Assembly (NCBI GenBank): GCA_946122785.1
Contig: CAMGYJ010000006.1
Span: 72,541,676-72,605,675, forward strand
Direction of reading: 5' to 3'
DNA length: 64,000 bases
From: Linum tenue
Taxonomy: Eukaryota; Streptophyta; Magnoliopsida; Malpighiales; Linaceae
Positions 34,301-46,601 of the stretch are shown one piece after another (position 1 is the stretch's first letter; the number at the start of each line of letters is the position of its first letter). A model generated the notes under the pieces. It searched no databases. It saw only the letters and a list, made by a program, of their open reading frames with translations, and was not told the DNA's origin. Both the position numbers and the translations under genes were made by a program.

Positions 34301-36854
34301 AACTCTCTGTTTCCAGGAAGATATTCACTTAATCACGGCGGGGCCAGAAATTTTATGCTTAAGGACAAAAAAATTCATAAGTTATTCCTGGCCACTAAAA
34401 TAAAGGGTGGTAAACTGCCCCACGGTAATGGTGAATCCTGTCCCAATCTGCATATAAATTTAGAGAATTTCAAATGTCTTAAAAGAAGACTTCAATGATA
34501 TACTCATATCTAAGAGATCATCTTTCAAATGAATGGATTTCACCGATTCCGGCATAAGTTTCCTTAACGGACTAACATCGTAATAAACTTGGTTAATTGA
34601 AGGTAAGTTGACAAACTGGAGATAAATTCAACTTCCTATACTAAGCACCATCCGAATCCCTATCTATATTACCAGACACCAGACCAAAGTCCAATTAGCT
34701 CGGTGCTAGACTTCCTATCTCAAACGAATAAAAGTAATCTGTGAATCAAAAGTAAACCAAAGAAACAACTGCAAAGCACAAGTGGTCTGCAAAATCCTGG
34801 CATATCTACTTATGCCCTCAATGATGAGGGCACTGACAGTCAGTTTCTTGGTTTTCAAAGGAGAAAAGTTTCATCCGCGAATCCTTCTTAGTGCTAAAGG
34901 ACACAGAGGTACGAGCCTATAGAACAGATCATGTTCAAGTAAGGTCGTTCATCCGCAAATCCTTGGTACAATTACAGTGCTTAACACTCCCTCCCAATTA
35001 AAAGGACACTTTCCTAGCACTAGTGTCCACTCTCCAGTGGCCTCCAATTGAAAGCAACCTCCATCAGTTAGTAAATACAGCAATTAAATGACACATGTAG
35101 TCAATTTATCCAAGAGCATAGGAATCCAAGATAAAATTCTCACTTTGCATGATGTGTACTGCTCTTGCAAAGACTTGAATTGACCCCTTAGGTTCCCCAG
35201 GTTTTCCACTATAGCAACTTTCTCTTGTTCTGCACGCTTGAGATTTTCGTGAGTCGCATCGAGATCTGTCTGAAGTTTAGTATTGTATAGCTGTAAACTT
35301 GAATTATACTCTTGCAACAGCTTGTACATGTCGTTAACTGAAGTTATCTGCATATGCCAACAACCCAGAGAGGTACAAAAGCTTAGTGACTTCTCTTAAA
35401 TGGTCAGGCACAAAGGACCTGATAGCTAATATGTTGCATTTATTCAATTACCCGCTGATTCGCACTTTGGAGCTCTCCTTGAACCTTTCCAAGTTCCTCG
35501 GAGATGGATGCTTGCAACTTCTCTGTTTCAGTTCTGGCCTCTTTCTCTTTTGCGAGAGAATCTATTGCAGCCTGGTAGTTTCATCATAGGATTTGGGTTA
35601 AGCATGGTGACAAAAAGAAAAGCTAATCAACAGTTCTAGAGAACTTCAGAGGACACGTCTGCTCCTACCATCCTCTCTGATTCTTCCTTGGAGAGTTTCT
35701 CTTGTAAAGAAGCAAGACTCTTTCTCAGCTCCACAATGATCAAATTCAGTTCTTCGTCCTTGTTCTTCAAGACCAACTCTGTAATCAATAGCAACAATGT
35801 CTGCATCAGGACACACATTCACCAAGTTCAGGAGTAAAATTGGTGAGGGAAAATATAAAATAGTAAATCCAACCTGATTCAGCACATCTACCCTCAGCAA
35901 ATTCCAATGCGGTTAGCAACTTCTCCTGCTCAAACAGAAAATTCCCTTCCACCTCTTGAAACCATCTGATACAAAGCCTCAACCTCCTTATATAGTCTAG
36001 CATAGTTTCACATCTCTCCTACAAAAAAAATATTCATAACTTCTGCTCAGATTTTTGTCATCAGAAAACCAGAACTACTAACCAGAGCACCCTTTTGACG
36101 CCAAACCTCAAAAGCCCATTTGAAAAGATAAAACACTTTTCTAACCTTGTAGTTGTACTTGCTCTTGTATCTCATTTTCTCACTCAACAAAGTCTCGACA
36201 TCCTCTCTTGTGAACTCAATGTTGGCACCATACTCTGATCCAGCATTGCTTGGTGGCTCACTACCGGGAGCAAGCTCCTGTTCTCCATTCACAATGGAGA
36301 AAGCTAGCCTCATTCTCCCACTAACATTTGCTGTTCCAACCATTTTGTCAGCTCCAAGCTTACTACACCTTCTATCTGAACTCAGCTCATGGCCTCCAAT
36401 AGACTTCCTCTATATTAAATCCCCACATCAAAAAATTAAAATGATAAAGACCGTCAGAAAACCAAAAGATTACAAAATTGAGCCAGAGCACCCATTCTCA
36501 AACAAACATCTCAAAGTGAGAGATTCAAAGGGGGAAAAAACAAGAGACAAGAAAGTGAAAGAATAAAAACCAGCAGGGGAAACCCTGGAAACGTACGTCA
36601 CACAAACACAGCAGAATGACAAAAAGGAGGAGATAAAAGGGGCGCAGAAGAAGGGAAAGAAGTGAGACCCATATCAAAGAGGAACAAGAAAAGGTAAACC
36701 CAGATCTCAGAACCCTCCAAAAGGAAAATGGGGAGCGTAAAGAAGAAGAAGAAGAAAATGGCCAAAAGGAAAGAAAGCTTACACGTGAAGAAGGCAGAGT
36801 AGCAGAAATGGGCATGGACTTGAGTGGTGGCTTGTTCTGGTTTTTACAAGCCAT
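31303..36854 (-). CDS. ATK3: Kinesin-14, C-terminal motor (ATK2/ATK3, KATB/KATC type)
   Basis: Seventeen exons: 36854-36783, 36409-36146, 36018-35874, 35778-35669, 35571-35452, 35347-35144, 34015-33839, 33752-33678, 33571-33425, 33273-33135, 33046-32937, 32812-32651, 32531-32326, 32106-32025, 31922-31818, 31702-31598 and 31482-31303. They join in frame to about 800 residues. The head has a [23 protein letters not shown] motif; a long coiled coil (about 115-435) includes [20 protein letters not shown]. The neck [21 protein letters not shown] leads into the motor, with P-loop GQTGSGKT, switch I NEQSSRSH and switch II DLAGSE, ending FRLSLG. Minus-end-directed kinesins of this type organise spindle microtubules. 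Intron 6 is long (about 1.1 kb). An exon-intron junction is duplicated near 33270-33430. Confidence 0.94.
33296..33440. repeat. Tandem duplication across a kinesin exon/intron junction
   Basis: A unit of about 72 bp spans the 3' end of exon 9 (CATAATACAATCTTG on the minus strand), its donor gtaaaattt and the start of the intron. It is repeated, giving a second intact donor 73 bp downstream (cut at 33353/33352). Only the upstream donor (33425/33424) keeps the reading frame to exon 10 as in the family. Confidence 0.8.
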
Positions 36855-37583
36855 CTCAAGAGAAAGAGAGAGAGTATTTGAAGCCTCCCTCCCAACTCTT
36901 TCTTCTTTTTTTTCCCGGTGGGTATTAAAAAATAACTTCTCAGAGAGATTGCAGGTGACTTGTTGTGAGCGGTGGGGGCTTTGATTGCATCCAAAGCGAA
37001 ATATTCTGAATCAGAGCCGTTGCTTTGATGAGCAGCAAGGAATAGGAATGAGAGTGAGAGTGGGACTGCCCATCCAAAAACAAAAACCCAAAACCAGAAA
37101 ATTAATAGGAAAAAACAAATCTTTGCAGATGCAGGGGAAGCGAGAGAGCGAGCTCACAGTCAGAGAGAGAGAGAAAGATTGTATTTTTATGGGAAAGAAA
37201 GGGAAAATCTAGCTGAAGACGAGGGCAGAGGTGAATATTCTCTGGTTTTCTTTTTGGGCTTTCTATTTTTTATGGAGGATTTTTTCTTCCCTCTGTTTAG
37301 ATTTGTGACAATTGGAAACTGGAGGTGACAAGAACAAGAATTGGTTGCTATAAAAAGAACGGAGATGGAATTGAATAATATCATGTTTGTACAGATTGGG
37401 TAGCTTCGAGTAATTATTGTTGTTACAGAAATTTACCCTAGTGGAATTGGAATAGGAATTGGTACTTTTTTAAAAAAGTTTGACGATAGGCGGCATCCCG
37501 AGATGGGTATCTTGTTGACGTAATGTTTGACTAAATTGCCCTTCTCATTTATACAAAATTCCGTTCTACTCCTTCTTTGTCGG
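36855..37583. other. Kinesin gene upstream region
   Basis: No other gene is visible. The 5' side of the kinesin start has purine-rich and GA-repeat runs (about 37150-37180), compatible with a 5' UTR or promoter. Confidence 0.4.
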
Positions 37584-38244
37584 TGGCGGACCCAGAAATT
37601 TTTCATAGGATGTCCTCTTTTAAAAAATAATTAAATAAAAATAAAAATAATTGATAAAATAAAATTGTAAATATGAAAATATCTTACTCGTATAGGTTAA
37701 AAAAGTCCATGATATGTTTTCATATTCGGAAATAATTGTAGAATACACTTGGTGTCTATAGTTTTAAAAAAATTGTCTCTATATACACTGCTAGCTAGAC
37801 AATCATTCACGAACTTATCGCATATTCGATTTGTAAACTTGTTCTTTATGTAACCCAAAGCTGAAAGACTCTTTCAACACTTGCCGTACAATCATAAAAT
37901 CAATACAAATTAAGGGTAGTTTGAAATTAGTTTAATTGTTAGGTTTTTAAAATAACTAGAGATAGGGAATGCCATTTTACTATTACACATTGTTCAAAAT
38001 CGAACAACAAATGAGTTTAGCTCAACAGAAATTAAGTTTATTAATAATAATAGTGTTCTAGATTTGAATTATCCAATCTACCACTTATATTCCTATACAC
38101 AAATGACAGTAGGATAATCATTTTTTCAAATTTAAGGGGTGCCACTCACTATCAATTATATATTTTTTTCATAAATAAATTACCACCGAGGGTTGGATAA
38201 TCGTTTTTCCAAAATTTAGGGGTGTCCCTGGGTCCGCCCCTGCT
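37584..38244 (-). mobile_element. hAT-family remnant with frameshifted C-terminal transposase piece
   Basis: The ends share the inverted GGCGGACCCAG (37587 region and its complement at 38229-38239), with CTTTGT near both flanks. On the minus strand, 37905-37745 encodes the hAT dimerisation motif (VERVF/SALGYIKNK...NRICDKFVNDCLASSVYRDN) across a one-base frameshift after VERVF. Most of the transposase is missing. Confidence 0.65.
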
Positions 38245-38254
38245 TTGTTGTCAT

Positions 38255-40124
38255 TAGGGCTGAAAATGAGCCGAGCTGCTCGACACTCGATTCTGGAAAA
38301 ACTCGTTCGAAACTCGACTCGTTTACTAACGAGCCGAGCACGAGTTTAGCCTTGTTCAACTCGTAAAGCTCGACTCAGTGGCTTGTTGAGCTAAACTCGC
38401 GAGCTAGCTCGTTTAGAGCTCATGAGATGTCTCACATTGTGGCTAGATAGTCAACTCGATTACCGACTTATGGGTGAAACGATCTATATCTTACGAGTTT
38501 AATTGATATGATTGTTAAATTATATATCTCACCATATATGAAGTTTAACACGGTGAGTCGCTGAGTATGTGAGCAAATATATATTATTTTTTATTTTAAA
38601 AAAGATATTTCATATCATAGATTGCTTCGATACATTAAATAATATGATTTAAATTACTTAAAATTTATTAACTACTAACATGATAGTATAATATGATATT
38701 AGTTAATATTGAACATTTTACTATTATTATTTAGGGTTAATACGCTAGTTTGGCCCCAAGTTTAGCGTAAGTGTCAGTTCTTACCCCATTTTTTAAATAA
38801 GACATTTGTGGCTTACTTTTGAAATTATTGGACAAATTTGGCCCACATTATTAATTGACCGTCAAAATTGACGGTCAACTATTTTCTCCGTAAGTGACTC
38901 AACATCCACTGCTGACTAGGACGTCCACATCATTTAAAACTAAAAAACAAAAAAAAGATGGCCAAACGAAACCCTTTCCTCATCTTCTTCCTCTTCTAAC
39001 TTCCACCTCTACCCATTGTGAAATCCTTCCTCCAATTTCCTTCCCCAAATTTCATTCCCCATCCTACAATCCCTAGTTGCCTCTCATCGTCGCTATCCCT
39101 GGCTGACTTCCTTCTATCAATGGCGACCCTCGTCGTCAGAGTCAAGCCACCACATCTTTTCCCTCTTTCACTCTACTCCAGATCTAGGTCGGGGATCTGA
39201 ATCAGTTTTGAAAACCGAAGAACCCAAACCCAAAATTTCAGTTCTGGGAAATCGTTTGGAGAGACGACCATTGACAGCTGCTTCTTCCAAGGAGAGACGA
39301 CCATTGACATACTCGCTCTCACCGGACGCACGCGCGTCGCATTGCCGCACCGCCAACGCCACCAACGCTCCCCGTCGCCTTCGCTTCCGTGGAAGAGGCA
39401 CCATCACGAGTTCGACGAGGAGAGGGTTAGGGGCAATCAAAGGGCAGCAACTTCTGATCTTGTGGACGGAATCTCAATGGAGCACCAGCAAAATCGGACG
39501 GACAAGAAAAATGGTAGGGGAGATGGAGCGGAGGTAGCCGAAGATGAGAATGGTGGCAAGGATGGGGTTGCGATGATGAAGATGTTAGGGATTCCTATTC
39601 AGTGGGGAGGGGAGGGACTCAGGAGATTGGAAAGTGTATTTTGGTTTTTGTTTTGTTTTATTTTAAGTTTTTTGTTTTTAATTTTTTAATCTAAATAAAT
39701 GGTGTGGCAGCCACCTCGGATCCACCTCAGTATTTTGATATTGAGTCATCGACGAAAAAATAGTTGACCGTCTATTTTGACGGTCAATTCAAATCTTAGG
39801 CCAAATTTGTCCAATAATTTCAAAAGTGGGTCATAAATGTCTCATTTGAAAAATGGGGTCAAAACTGTCACTAACGCTAAACTTTGGGCCAAACTAGGGT
39901 ATTAACCCTATTATTTATTTTTCATCATGACATCAATCACATGTATTATACATGACATTCAAAACGAAGTATCAAATACGAGTTAATATTTTAGTAAACA
40001 AACCTAGTTTGAGCTCGAATTTGACTCTGCTCGTTAATAAACGGCTAGAGCTCGACTCGTTTATTAACGAGCCAAGCTCAAACTAGTGTAAAACTCGGCT
40101 CGACTCGGCTCATTTGCAGCCCTA
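38255..40124. mobile_element. hAT-type non-autonomous element split by a nested MULE
   Basis: The ends are TAGGGCTGAAAATGAGCCGAG on the left and, complemented, TAGGGCTGCAAATGAGCCGAG on the right. The flanks GTTGTCAT (38247-38254) and GTTACCAT (40125-40132) match at 6 of 8, an aged 8-bp duplication. Both arms are rich in ACTCGACTCG-like repeats. No transposase is present. Confidence 0.8.
38734..39908. mobile_element. Mutator-like element with perfect 9-bp duplication, nested in the hAT
   Basis: The TIRs are about 190 bp and begin GGGTTAATAC on both ends when complemented. They are flanked by TATTATTTA at 38725-38733 and 39909-39917. The interior (about 38955-39690) has coding-like GC content and a repeated GGAGAGACGACCATTGACA, but no transposase. 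It may carry host-derived exons (Pack-MULE); I do not recognise them. Confidence 0.88.
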
Positions 40125-40132
40125 GTTACCAT

Positions 40133-41869
40133 GCTACAAAGCAATATTCTACAATTTAACTTGTGACAATCGGGTGTGAAACATGTTTTTGAGGTTATCT
40201 CCATCTTTATGACTATTGGGCAAATTTGTGAGAGTAGGTGAATTAAGATTATATTTTTATTGGTGTTCATTAATTGTCGTTTTCTGAAATGATAGGATGT
40301 GTGAATTAAACGACGGAGCACACAATCCCAGCCGGTAACCAACGTGTATAACTACCACTTGAAAATTATCACATCTAAGGTGTTCAAATGGTTTCATTTT
40401 TTGTAGTTTTTTTCTTATTAGTCGAGCCGAGTTTAGTATGTTGGTTTTTTTTTTTGTTAATTAGATCTAATTTGACTATTGTCGGAGTTATTCATTTCGA
40501 AAAGTTAATGCATAGTTCACGATTCTATCACAACTTAATATCTTGATTTCGGGCTGTGGTACATACATCCTCGTCTGCAAAATCCCAATAGAGTGCTCAC
40601 TCACACAACAAGTTAGTTGTAGTTGTCCATAAGTAAAGTGTCAAAATAATTGATACTCTTCCTCGCATTAAGTGTTTAAGATTTTTCACTCTAACCCAAT
40701 GACACCTAAAAATAAAAATTTGTGCATATATTCATAGAATAGTGGCTAAGAGAAAGATAAAAGGATCATAGAAAGAAAAATGCTTATGTTAAACAAAGAG
40801 CACCAAACAAATGCTTCATGTCCCCCAAATCCACCTTCCCCCACTCACAATAAACAACATAAGAAATGGTACATAGCTAGTTCAGGCTTTGCTTCAAATT
40901 GGTTCCAAAGAATCTTATCCACCCTTTGTCTAGAAAGGCTTTTCATTCACTCTGTCCAAAGCTCAGCAACAACCAACAACAACAAGGTCCAAAATTTGAC
41001 AAAACCAGAAAGCAAGGCAAATAAATGCACCACCCAATTGTCTACATGCAATTGCAAGGTGGTTGACATATCCATTTGGCCTTAATTTGGTGCTAAGTTC
41101 CATTCATCCTCTCTTGTCACATTTTCATGAACAAGTAGCAATGATGGTTCATTCTTGTTCTTGGTAGTTTGCCAAACACAACAAAATTAGAGGTGGCATA
41201 TACATTATAATTTTGGGTTAATATATTTGTAGATTGGATTTGTTAATCGATTATATTTTTGGATCAAGTGGCATTAACTTTCTTGATCATTTTATAAAAT
41301 TTAAGTTACCAAAATGTCATGGTATAAGGTGTTAAAAAGTAATTTGAAAGCATTTTTGTTGTAAGAAATCAATGCTTATGTAATGTAAATTATAATAGCT
41401 AATAGATATTGAATTGTAATTTTATTGATATCCATCCCAAAACTCATTGACCAACTATATCCATTAGATTTGATCAAAATAGATTTGAATTTGAATTAGA
41501 TTGGTATTTAATGCATGCTTTAGATTGCCATTTGGATCTCTAAGCAAAACACTCCCTCTGCCTACCACATATAAATTTAGGACACTTACAATTTGTGAAT
41601 AAAGAATAAAAGAGAGAAGACATAATGATTGACGATGAAGCTCCAATTATGTTAATTAATAAGAATAAGAATGGGGTTATTACTACTTGTTTAGGAAAGT
41701 TATTAAAGGTTGCTTGAGGACATAATTGAGCACCAAGTGACTCCCTCCATTCCTTCATTTATCAAATTAATAATGCGATTCCGGGGCCCTAATTAATCTC
41801 TTTAATAATTAGCTCTGTAATGTGCATCACTTATAATTAGTCTACCATATTGATAACGGGTTAAGATAA
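40133..41869. other. Intergenic, AT-rich
   Basis: No supported gene. The longest frame (40780-41085) has no recognisable domain and atypical composition. Confidence 0.4.
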
Positions 41870-43131
41870 GGTGACTAAGGGGTACCCATAATCACTTGGC
41901 TAAGTCAATCTCAGCCTTCCATGCTCATTAAAATCCTAAGGCTACAATTAATTCATTTTAAGGAAGGACAACATAGTAATTATACATTTTAATTTTGTAA
42001 TTAAAAAAAAAAAGAGTCCTTCCCTCACCTGTTTGTCGCACGCGGAGATGAATCCACAGAGACGGCGGCGGCCAGGAACGACGACGGCGAAGGACGACGG
42101 CGGCCAGAGACGACGGCAGTGAGAGATTAAGGTCGATGGCGTTCTGTGTTCGGGGGTGAGAGAGAGAGAGGCGGAGGTAGAGGAGAAGAGAGAGAGGCGA
42201 TGGCGACCGTAGAGGAGAGAGAGCGACGGCGGTAGAGGAGAAGAGAGAGAGACGGCGGTGGCGGCGAGGAACAACGACGACGGCGGCGGCGAGGAACAAC
42301 GACCGTGGAGGAGAGAGAGGCAGCGGCGGTTGAGGAGGAGAGAGACACCGACATCGCCAATTTGTTGGCGGCGACGATTTCGTAATTTTATCATTCCAGT
42401 TTGTATACTTTATGTTATGATTTGTACTGTTAGTATGTTTTGTATTGTTTGTCATTTTTTGAGATTTTTTGTACGTTTAGTATGCTTTGTACTGTTTGTC
42501 GGGTTATTTTGTAATGTTTGTACGCTTTGTTATTTTGTAATGTTTGTTGGTTTCTTTTGTATTGTTTGTAATCTTTGTATGACTATTTTGTATATATTGT
42601 AATTTGTAATTTTTGTTGCTCTAGTTTGTATACTTTTATGTTAAGATTTGTATACTTTGTATTCATTTGTTTGTAATACAAGTTTATCAATCTGTATTGT
42701 TAGTAGTGATTTTTTGTACGTTTAGTATGCTTTGTACTGTTTCTTTTGTAATGTTTGTTGGTTTCTTTTGTAATGTTTGTAATGTTTGTTATTTTTGTCC
42801 ACATGTTTGTCATTTTTGTCAACCATGTTTGTAATGTTTTTTGCATCACAAATCAATACATATAAAGTATACAAATTATTAGTACTTACAATACAAAGCG
42901 ACGTGATTTGCAGCACAAATCAATACATATAAAGTATACAAATTAATATTACAAAACATACAAACTATACAAACCATACTGACATTTTGTACAAAAATAC
43001 TAACAATACAAAATAATGTTACAAAACATACAAACTATACAAACCATACTGACATTTTGTACAAAAATACTAACAATACAAACTAATGTTACAAAACATA
43101 CAAACTATACAAATCACTGTTCTTCCTTCAC

Positions 43132-43162
<31 letters not shown>

Positions 43163-43692
43163 ACTCTCTCTCCAGCCGTCGTTACCTCTCTCTCTCCATC
43201 ACCGCGTCGCTTCTCTCTCCTCCATCATCATCGAAGCTCTCTCCGCCATCGCCTCTCTCTCCTCCGCCACGATCTCTCTCTCTCTCTCTACTCTGTTTCT
43301 CTGCGACGACGGCCATTGCTGCCTCTCTCTCTCTACCTTTCAATCGAGGTCGCCGCCTCTCTCTGATCCATCATTGTCGCCGCTGCCGTTCTCCGACAGA
43401 CCCGCCTCTGGGTGTTTCTCTCTCCTCCACCACCGTCGCCGTTGACATCGAGCTCCTCCATCTTTCTCTCTCTCTCTCTCTGGACGGGAAAAGAGGAGAC
43501 GGTTCGGTTGGAGAGGAAGGAAAAAAAGAAATAAATAAAACAAAACTGAAATTAGGAATTAATGAATTTTTGATAATGCCAAAACTACCCTTTTCATTTA
43601 ATAATAATTTAACATTTTATCTGGACCATTAGATCAATCCAAAGGCTAAGGGGGGCTTAGTCAAGTGACTAAGGACCCCCCCCTTAGTCACC
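41870..43692. mobile_element. Large inverted-repeat element (MULE- or foldback-like)
   Basis: The ends are imperfect inverted repeats: GGTGACTAAGGGG...AGTCACTTGGCTAAG on the left, with the complement at 43640-43692. Inside each arm are GA/CT-rich, GGCGG-rich segments (42040-42370 and 43110-43490), in opposite orientation. The centre switches near 42845 from TTTGTA-rich to TACAAA-rich sequence. A 70-bp unit is tandemly repeated at 42951-43118. No transposase and no clear target duplication were found. Confidence 0.6.
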
Positions 43693-44517
43693 AGATCCGC
43701 TCTCTATTGATAACAAAGATAGATATGGATGATTGATATATTATGGACGGTTTGTGAAACACATTTATTACTTAATTTTTCAATACATACAAACCAACAG
43801 TCATTGATATATTAGTCACTAGTCTGATTTTTAATATAAATTTCAATCAAACTTTATAGCAAAAAGTTCATTTCATTTGTATCACAAGATGCATCAATTA
43901 CAACTTTTAGAATTGTATTATAGATCCTAATTTCAAATTTTTATAACGAAGATCATGAATTTTTTACGAAATTGCGGATGGAAATGTGTCGCTTCACACA
44001 CCTGCTCTTAACCTAGTTTCGCCCAAGGGCAGATCCAAGTGAAGACCCGGGGCACCTCTAAAATTTGGGAGAAAATTTAAAGAACCCTCAGTAGTAGTTT
44101 GAGTATGAGAAAAAGGAGGAAAAAATGATAGTAATGTATAACACTGTAGTTATTATTAAACATCTTTTCTATTTTACTACACTTCATTTGTTTTTTGTGA
44201 TTTTGTTATAAATGTAATTATAAATGTGTAACCCTCATCATCAAACTTTCGGAGCCTAAAAGTGAACCCACGAACTACCCCTAATCCTCGTCCACGTCGT
44301 ATTCTAATTTATAACACAGTTTTATTATGAAGAGTTTGGTCATATTTCTTATTCTTTTCTACTAATGATTTTGAGCATTGTTATCACTGTGTTAAAAATG
44401 ATGAGTTATTTTGTAAATTAAATTAGTTGAGTTTATGGTAGAGAAAAAATTGAATCTAGCTACCATATACATGAGTATATTTGATTCTCAGAGTTGTATT
44501 GATTTTACTGATTTCAA

Positions 44518-44660
44518 CTCCAAGTGTAGAGAGAGATTTTTCAGCTTTGGGTTACATCAAGAACAAGGTTCGAAATAGAATAAGTGATCAATTCGTGAAT
44601 GATTGTCTAGTATGATATACTGAAAAATATCTGTTGAGCAATATAGACAGTGAGTAACAC
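44518..44660 (+). pseudogene. hAT transposase C-terminal remnant
   Basis: TPSVERDFSALGYIKNK then RNRISDQFVNDCLV is the hAT C-terminal dimerisation region, followed by a stop and decayed sequence (YTEKYLLSNIDSE). It is a diverged relative of the remnant at 37745-37905, in the opposite orientation. A TIR-like AGGGCAGATCCAAG at 44029 may be its left end. Confidence 0.65.
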
Positions 44661-45053
44661 GTCGTGGACTTTTTGTCAATGATTGAAAAACCGTACCATA
44701 CCGGCGGTTTGACCTGAAAAATCTCATTCAGTAGGCTCAACCATATGACAATATTTAGCGCTATGAAACAATTAAACCACGATTTCATCCTAAAATACCC
44801 TACTGCTAACTATTTCGGTACAACCTCCGATACGTTTTATAATCCTTACCTTTTGTTGTAATTTGTACTAATCCGATATTTTCTTATTGAAGTAATTTTT
44901 TTAACTTTAATTATTATTTTGATTTATTTCAGTGAGGGTTGGCCCGCCCGTTTGCAAACGACATTAGACTCAGTCGGCCTCAAACCAAGAGAAGAAAGGC
45001 CCAGCCCACGTAACCCATTTCAAAAGTGAAGAATCGGCGGCAGAAAAAAAAAA

Positions 45054-45126
45054 TGGAGATGCGGGGTATCGATCCCCGTACCTCTCGCATGCTAAGCGAG
45101 CGCTCTACCATCTGAGCTACATCCCC
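45054..45126 (-). tRNA. tRNA-Ala (AGC)
   Basis: The 73-nt minus-strand gene folds as a cloverleaf: acceptor GGGGATG/CATCTCC, D arm GCTC/GAGC, anticodon stem CTCGC/GCGAG with loop TTAGCAT, and T stem CGGGG/CCCCG, with discriminator A. There is no intron. A run of at least nine T residues directly follows on the minus strand (about 45044-45053), a Pol III terminator. It stands alone between transposon debris and the formin gene. Confidence 0.96.
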
Positions 45127-46601
45127 TTAATGTTTATTTTTATGTAGTTTAAAATATGTAAAAACTATCATTAGGCCTGCTAAGACAATTACTAGTTGAA
45201 CAACCATTCAGGATTCAGAATTAGCAGCTGGTACTGTTGCATTCATGACCATTTTCACAAATCAGACAGTTACTGTATTGGAGAAGGAGATCATCATGTG
45301 AATCAATCATTCATTCTCTTAAAGTTGCTTGAACATAACACAGTTCCATTGCATTATTAATGGTCGTGAAAACTAACATTTGTGACGATTAGTTGTAAAT
45401 AGTCGTCGAAAAAGGTTTTTGGTGACTATACAAATGATCGCTAAATGGTTCGAGATTAGCATATAGTAGTCACCAGCTGATCAACTATTTTTCGACGATA
45501 ATCTCTTTAATGACCATTAATTGTCCGCATTCGATACTAATTTGCTATTTGTTGATGATTTGAATTTGGACCACATCTATACAAACTTTGTGTTTTTCCA
45601 TGATACTGTAGTATCTTAAATCATTTTTTCATTGTGTTAATTAATTGCATTATTATATTTATAGCGTTTCTCGAATTCACCGACGCACCAAAATTATACG
45701 TACATTTATATGATTTATTAGTTTTTTCCCATGTATTAGTAGTTTTACTGTTTTAGTTTGTCAGCCAGAAAATAGGGGAAAAGAAGAAAATTAGAAGGGA
45801 AAAGAAAGACAGAATCCAAAGCCCAAATTCAACTGCCGAATTGAAGAGGATTTTTCTATTTTTTCAGTTTCAATCTCTTCGTAGTCATCTTCCTCCTCTC
45901 TCTTCCTCTGGAAATCAAAAGCTTTGAAGAAGGGAATTGGGGACATTTTTCAAAGAAGAAAGGGGGAAATTCTTTTTTTTTCTTCTTCCTTTTCTTCTTC
46001 TCCTTCTTCCCCACCTCCCCCCGTTACCAGCTTCATGAAGAAAGACCAAAAATTTCTTCTGTGATTATTATTTCATTGTGTTTTTAGTGCAAAAATTCCA
46101 GCTTTATTTCTGTTGTAAACGACGATTATGATGATGCGCTGGTAAATTGCCTCTCCGCCTCCCTTTCATCGGCTCTGGTCATGATCGAATTTTACCCCTT
46201 TTGAGCTTTCAATTAGGGTTCAAATTTCGATTTTGACCGATCCCTTTTTTTATAGCCCCCGTCTCAATTTCCTTAATGGGTTTTGCTCGACGGGGACGAA
46301 GATCGTCTGGGTTTCGTTTGTTCATCAACTCGAGTTCTGGTTAAGGCTAGAGATTTTGATTCATCAACTAATTGGAACCGAGATATTCCCTCAAGAATTT
46401 TCATCGGGAGCTTTTTCGGTTTCGTTTTCACCGACAAAGCATAGCTTCGCGGAGGTGGTGGGGGTGATCAACGGCGGCAAATCGGAAAATTTGCTTTGCT
46501 GGGTGGTTTTTCGATGCCAATGATGTGTTAGGGTTTTGCATCTTCTCGATTGAGGAGGGGTTTATCCGTTGGGGAAATGAGAACGAGAGAGCACGATTAC
46601 G
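45127..46601. other. Formin upstream region
   Basis: Contains a short inverted-repeat remnant near 45400-45510 (agtcgtcgaaaaa and its complement) and then, from about 45780, a purine/pyrimidine-biased stretch that looks like promoter and 5' UTR. A tiny upstream frame of six codons, ATG to TAA, lies near 46128-46145. Confidence 0.4.

Noticed and set aside
42040..42460. Ser/Arg-rich and Pro-rich minus-strand frames
   Set aside because: They are translations of GA/CT simple sequence and GGCGG repeats in the inverted-repeat element; no conserved domain.
43016..43445. Plus-strand Ser/Pro/Arg-rich frames
   Set aside because: Low-complexity CTCTCT and CCGCCG tracts, the mirror of the left arm.
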